Positions 4,009-5,437 of a stretch of DNA of 5,437 nt are shown one piece after another. The stretch's first letter is position 1; each line of letters starts with the position of its first letter. The position numbers and the translations under genes are program-made. Below the pieces are notes generated by a model. That model did not search any database, was not told where the DNA came from, and saw nothing but the letters and a program-made list of their open reading frames with translations. The DNA is from Bacteroidetes bacterium QH_1_64_81 (lineage in GTDB: Bacteria; Bacteroidota; Rhodothermia; Rhodothermales; Salinibacteraceae), in NCBI GenBank assembly GCA_003022655.1, contig PXSX01000244.1, forward strand, positions 1 to 5,437, read 5' to 3'.

Positions 4009-5436
4009 ATGAAAACTGCGATTATCGACCTCGCCTACCTGCTCTCGGCGGTGCTCTTTATCTTCGGGCTCAAGCGCATGCAGTCGCCCGTCACCGCCCG
4101 CACGGGCAACGCGCTCGCGTCGCTCGGCATGCTCGTGGCCGTCGTGGCCACCCTGTTCCTGCAGGAGATCCTGTCCTGGCCCATGATTCTGGGGGGGCTC
4201 GCGCTGGGGGGGCTCATCGGCGTGGTGCTGGCCCGCACGGTCGAGATGACGGCCATGCCGGAGCTCGTGGCTGTTTTTAATGGCTTTGGAGGCCTCGCGT
4301 CGGCCCTGGTGGCAGGGGCGGAGCTGTCGCAGTACGTGAGTGGTGAGATCTACGGGTTCGGCATCGTGACAGCCGTCACCATCGCGCTCTCCATCCTGAT
4401 CGGGACCGTCACCTTTTCGGGGAGCGTCGTCGCCAACGGCAAGCTCAGCGGCTGGATTACGGGCAATCCCATTTCGTTTCCCGGCCTGCGGGTACTCACG
4501 GGGCTCCTTCTGGTGGGCGGCGGCGTCGCCTTCGGCGTCATGGTGGCCTACGCGGAGGGCTTCCCCACGCTCGCCCGGCCCATGATCCTGGCGGCCCTGG
4601 GGCTCGGCGCGGCAGCGTTTCTGCTCGGCATTCTGCTGGTGATCCCCATTGGCGGGGCCGACATGCCGGTGGTCGTGTCGCTGCTGAACTCCTACTCGGG
4701 CCTGGCGGCCGCCGCCGCGGGCTTCGTGCTCGACAACACGGCCCTCATCGTGAGCGGGACACTGGTCGGCGCGGCGGGCATGATCCTGACGGTCCTTATG
4801 TGTGAGGCCATGAACCGGTCGCTCGCGAACGTGATGCTCGGCGGCTTTGGCGGGGGGGACGGGGCCCCGGGGGATCTGGATGTGCCGGAGGGCAAGACGG
4901 TCAACGAGACGTCGCCGGAGGACACGGCCATCCTCGCCCGCTACGCCGACAAGGTGGTCATCGCCCCCGGCTACGGGCTCGCCGTGGCGCAGGCGCAGCA
5001 CGAGGTGCGCGAGTTGGCCGACCAGTTGGAGAAGCAGGGTGTGGAGGTGAAGTACGCCATTCATCCGGTGGCGGGCCGCATGCCGGGCCACATGAATGTG
5101 CTCCTGGCCGAGGCCGACGTGTCCTACGAGAAGCTCTACGAGCTGGAGGAGATTAACTCCGAGTTCTCGACGACGGGCCTCGCCATTGTTGTGGGGGCCA
5201 ACGACGTGGTCAACCCGGCGGCCCGGGAGGACGAAGACAGTCCCATCTACGGCATGCCCATCCTGAACGTCGACGAGGCGGACACCGTCGTCATGATCAA
5301 GCGCAGCCTCAGCCCCGGCTACTCCGGCGTGCCGAACGAGCTGTTCTACGCGGACAACACGAAGATGCTCTTCAGCGACGCGAAGGAGGCGGCGGCCCAG
5401 ATTTCCGACGCGGTGAAGGAGATGGAGGAGGCGTAG
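4009..5436 (+). CDS. pntB: NAD(P) transhydrogenase subunit beta
   Basis: PntB forms most of the proton channel (domain II) and the whole NADP(H)-binding domain III of the transhydrogenase. It has 475 residues, a normal full length, from ATG 4009 to TAG 5434-5436. About nine hydrophobic segments are visible, near residues 3-21, 33-52, 57-75, 84-104, 114-137, 160-181, 190-212, 217-242 and 246-264. A Gly/Asp-rich linker (about 277-300) leads to domain III. That domain has the inverted Rossmann motif APGYGLAVAQAQ (Gly321-Tyr322-Gly323), HPVAGRMPGHMNVLLAEA (His352), GANDVVNPAA (Asp399) and the NADP-binding KRSLSPGYSGV (Lys431-Arg432-Ser433), followed by NTKMLFSDAK. The channel residue equivalent to E. 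coli beta-His91 is Asn91, in VAVFNGFGGLASAL. No Shine-Dalgarno is present; CTCCTCC directly abuts the ATG. It is the last gene of the pnt set and appears intact. Confidence 0.98.
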   Translation: MKTAIIDLAYLLSAVLFIFGLKRMQSPVTARTGNALASLGMLVAVVATLFLQEILSWPMILGGLALGGLIGVVLARTVEMTAMPELVAVFNGFGGLASALVAGAELSQYVSGEIYGFGIVTAVTIALSILIGTVTFSGSVVANGKLSGWITGNPISFPGLRVLTGLLLVGGGVAFGVMVAYAEGFPTLARPMILAALGLGAAAFLLGILLVIPIGGADMPVVVSLLNSYSGLAAAAAGFVLDNTALIVSGTLVGAAGMILTVLMCEAMNRSLANVMLGGFGGGDGAPGDLDVPEGKTVNETSPEDTAILARYADKVVIAPGYGLAVAQAQHEVRELADQLEKQGVEVKYAIHPVAGRMPGHMNVLLAEADVSYEKLYELEEINSEFSTTGLAIVVGANDVVNPAAREDEDSPIYGMPILNVDEADTVVMIKRSLSPGYSGVPNELFYADNTKMLFSDAKEAAAQISDAVKEMEEA

Positions 5437-5437
5437 G

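Noticed and set aside
3529..5091. Minus-strand open frame of 520 codons
   Set aside because: It is antisense to pntAB and pntB, which are certain. Its translation is rich in His, Arg and Gly with no family resemblance: a GC-driven shadow frame.

Overview
The window is GC-rich and gene-dense. The predicted proteins are rich in Asp and Glu, and the start codons lack clear Shine-Dalgarno sequences. With the heptanucleotide repeats in the spacers, this suggests a halophilic member of Rhodothermota/Bacteroidota, of Salinibacter type. That assignment is inferred from composition and recalled protein similarity; no database search was run.

Layout, all genes on the + strand. (1) 2-292: C-terminal part of a SlyD-like FKBP peptidyl-prolyl isomerase whose 5' end lies outside the window. 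(2) 293-1018: a 726-bp gene-free stretch. It contains a roughly 290-bp imperfect inverted repeat (about 351-640), which looks like a degenerate palindromic or MITE-like element or a large folded RNA. Two tandem hairpins (813-833 and 846-876) lie nearer serC. (3) 1019-2060: serC, phosphoserine aminotransferase. It is broken near its 3' end by a deletion of about 68 nt relative to the family; the correct C-terminus is readable only in another frame. (4) 2061-2144: tandem 14-bp (2 x 7-bp) repeats directly after the serC stop, then a hairpin-rich spacer. (5) About 2327-3427, 3595-3915 and 4009-5436: a three-gene proton-translocating NAD(P) transhydrogenase, pntAA-pntAB-pntB. pntAA lacks a recognisable N-terminal segment and start codon; the other two genes look intact.

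How the genes work together: PntAA (soluble NAD(H)-binding domain I), PntAB (short membrane subunit) and PntB (membrane domain II plus NADP(H)-binding domain III) form one complex that uses the proton-motive force to make NADPH from NADH. SerC is a separate step in serine biosynthesis, and nothing in the sequence ties it to the transhydrogenase beyond adjacency.

Most worth a second look: the inverted-repeat element at 351-640; the heptad-phased degenerate repeats that follow the stop codons of serC, pntAA and pntAB; and the two coding lesions (serC 3' end, pntAA 5' end), only about 360 bp apart, on either side of the first repeat array. No wholly new multi-gene system is evident.
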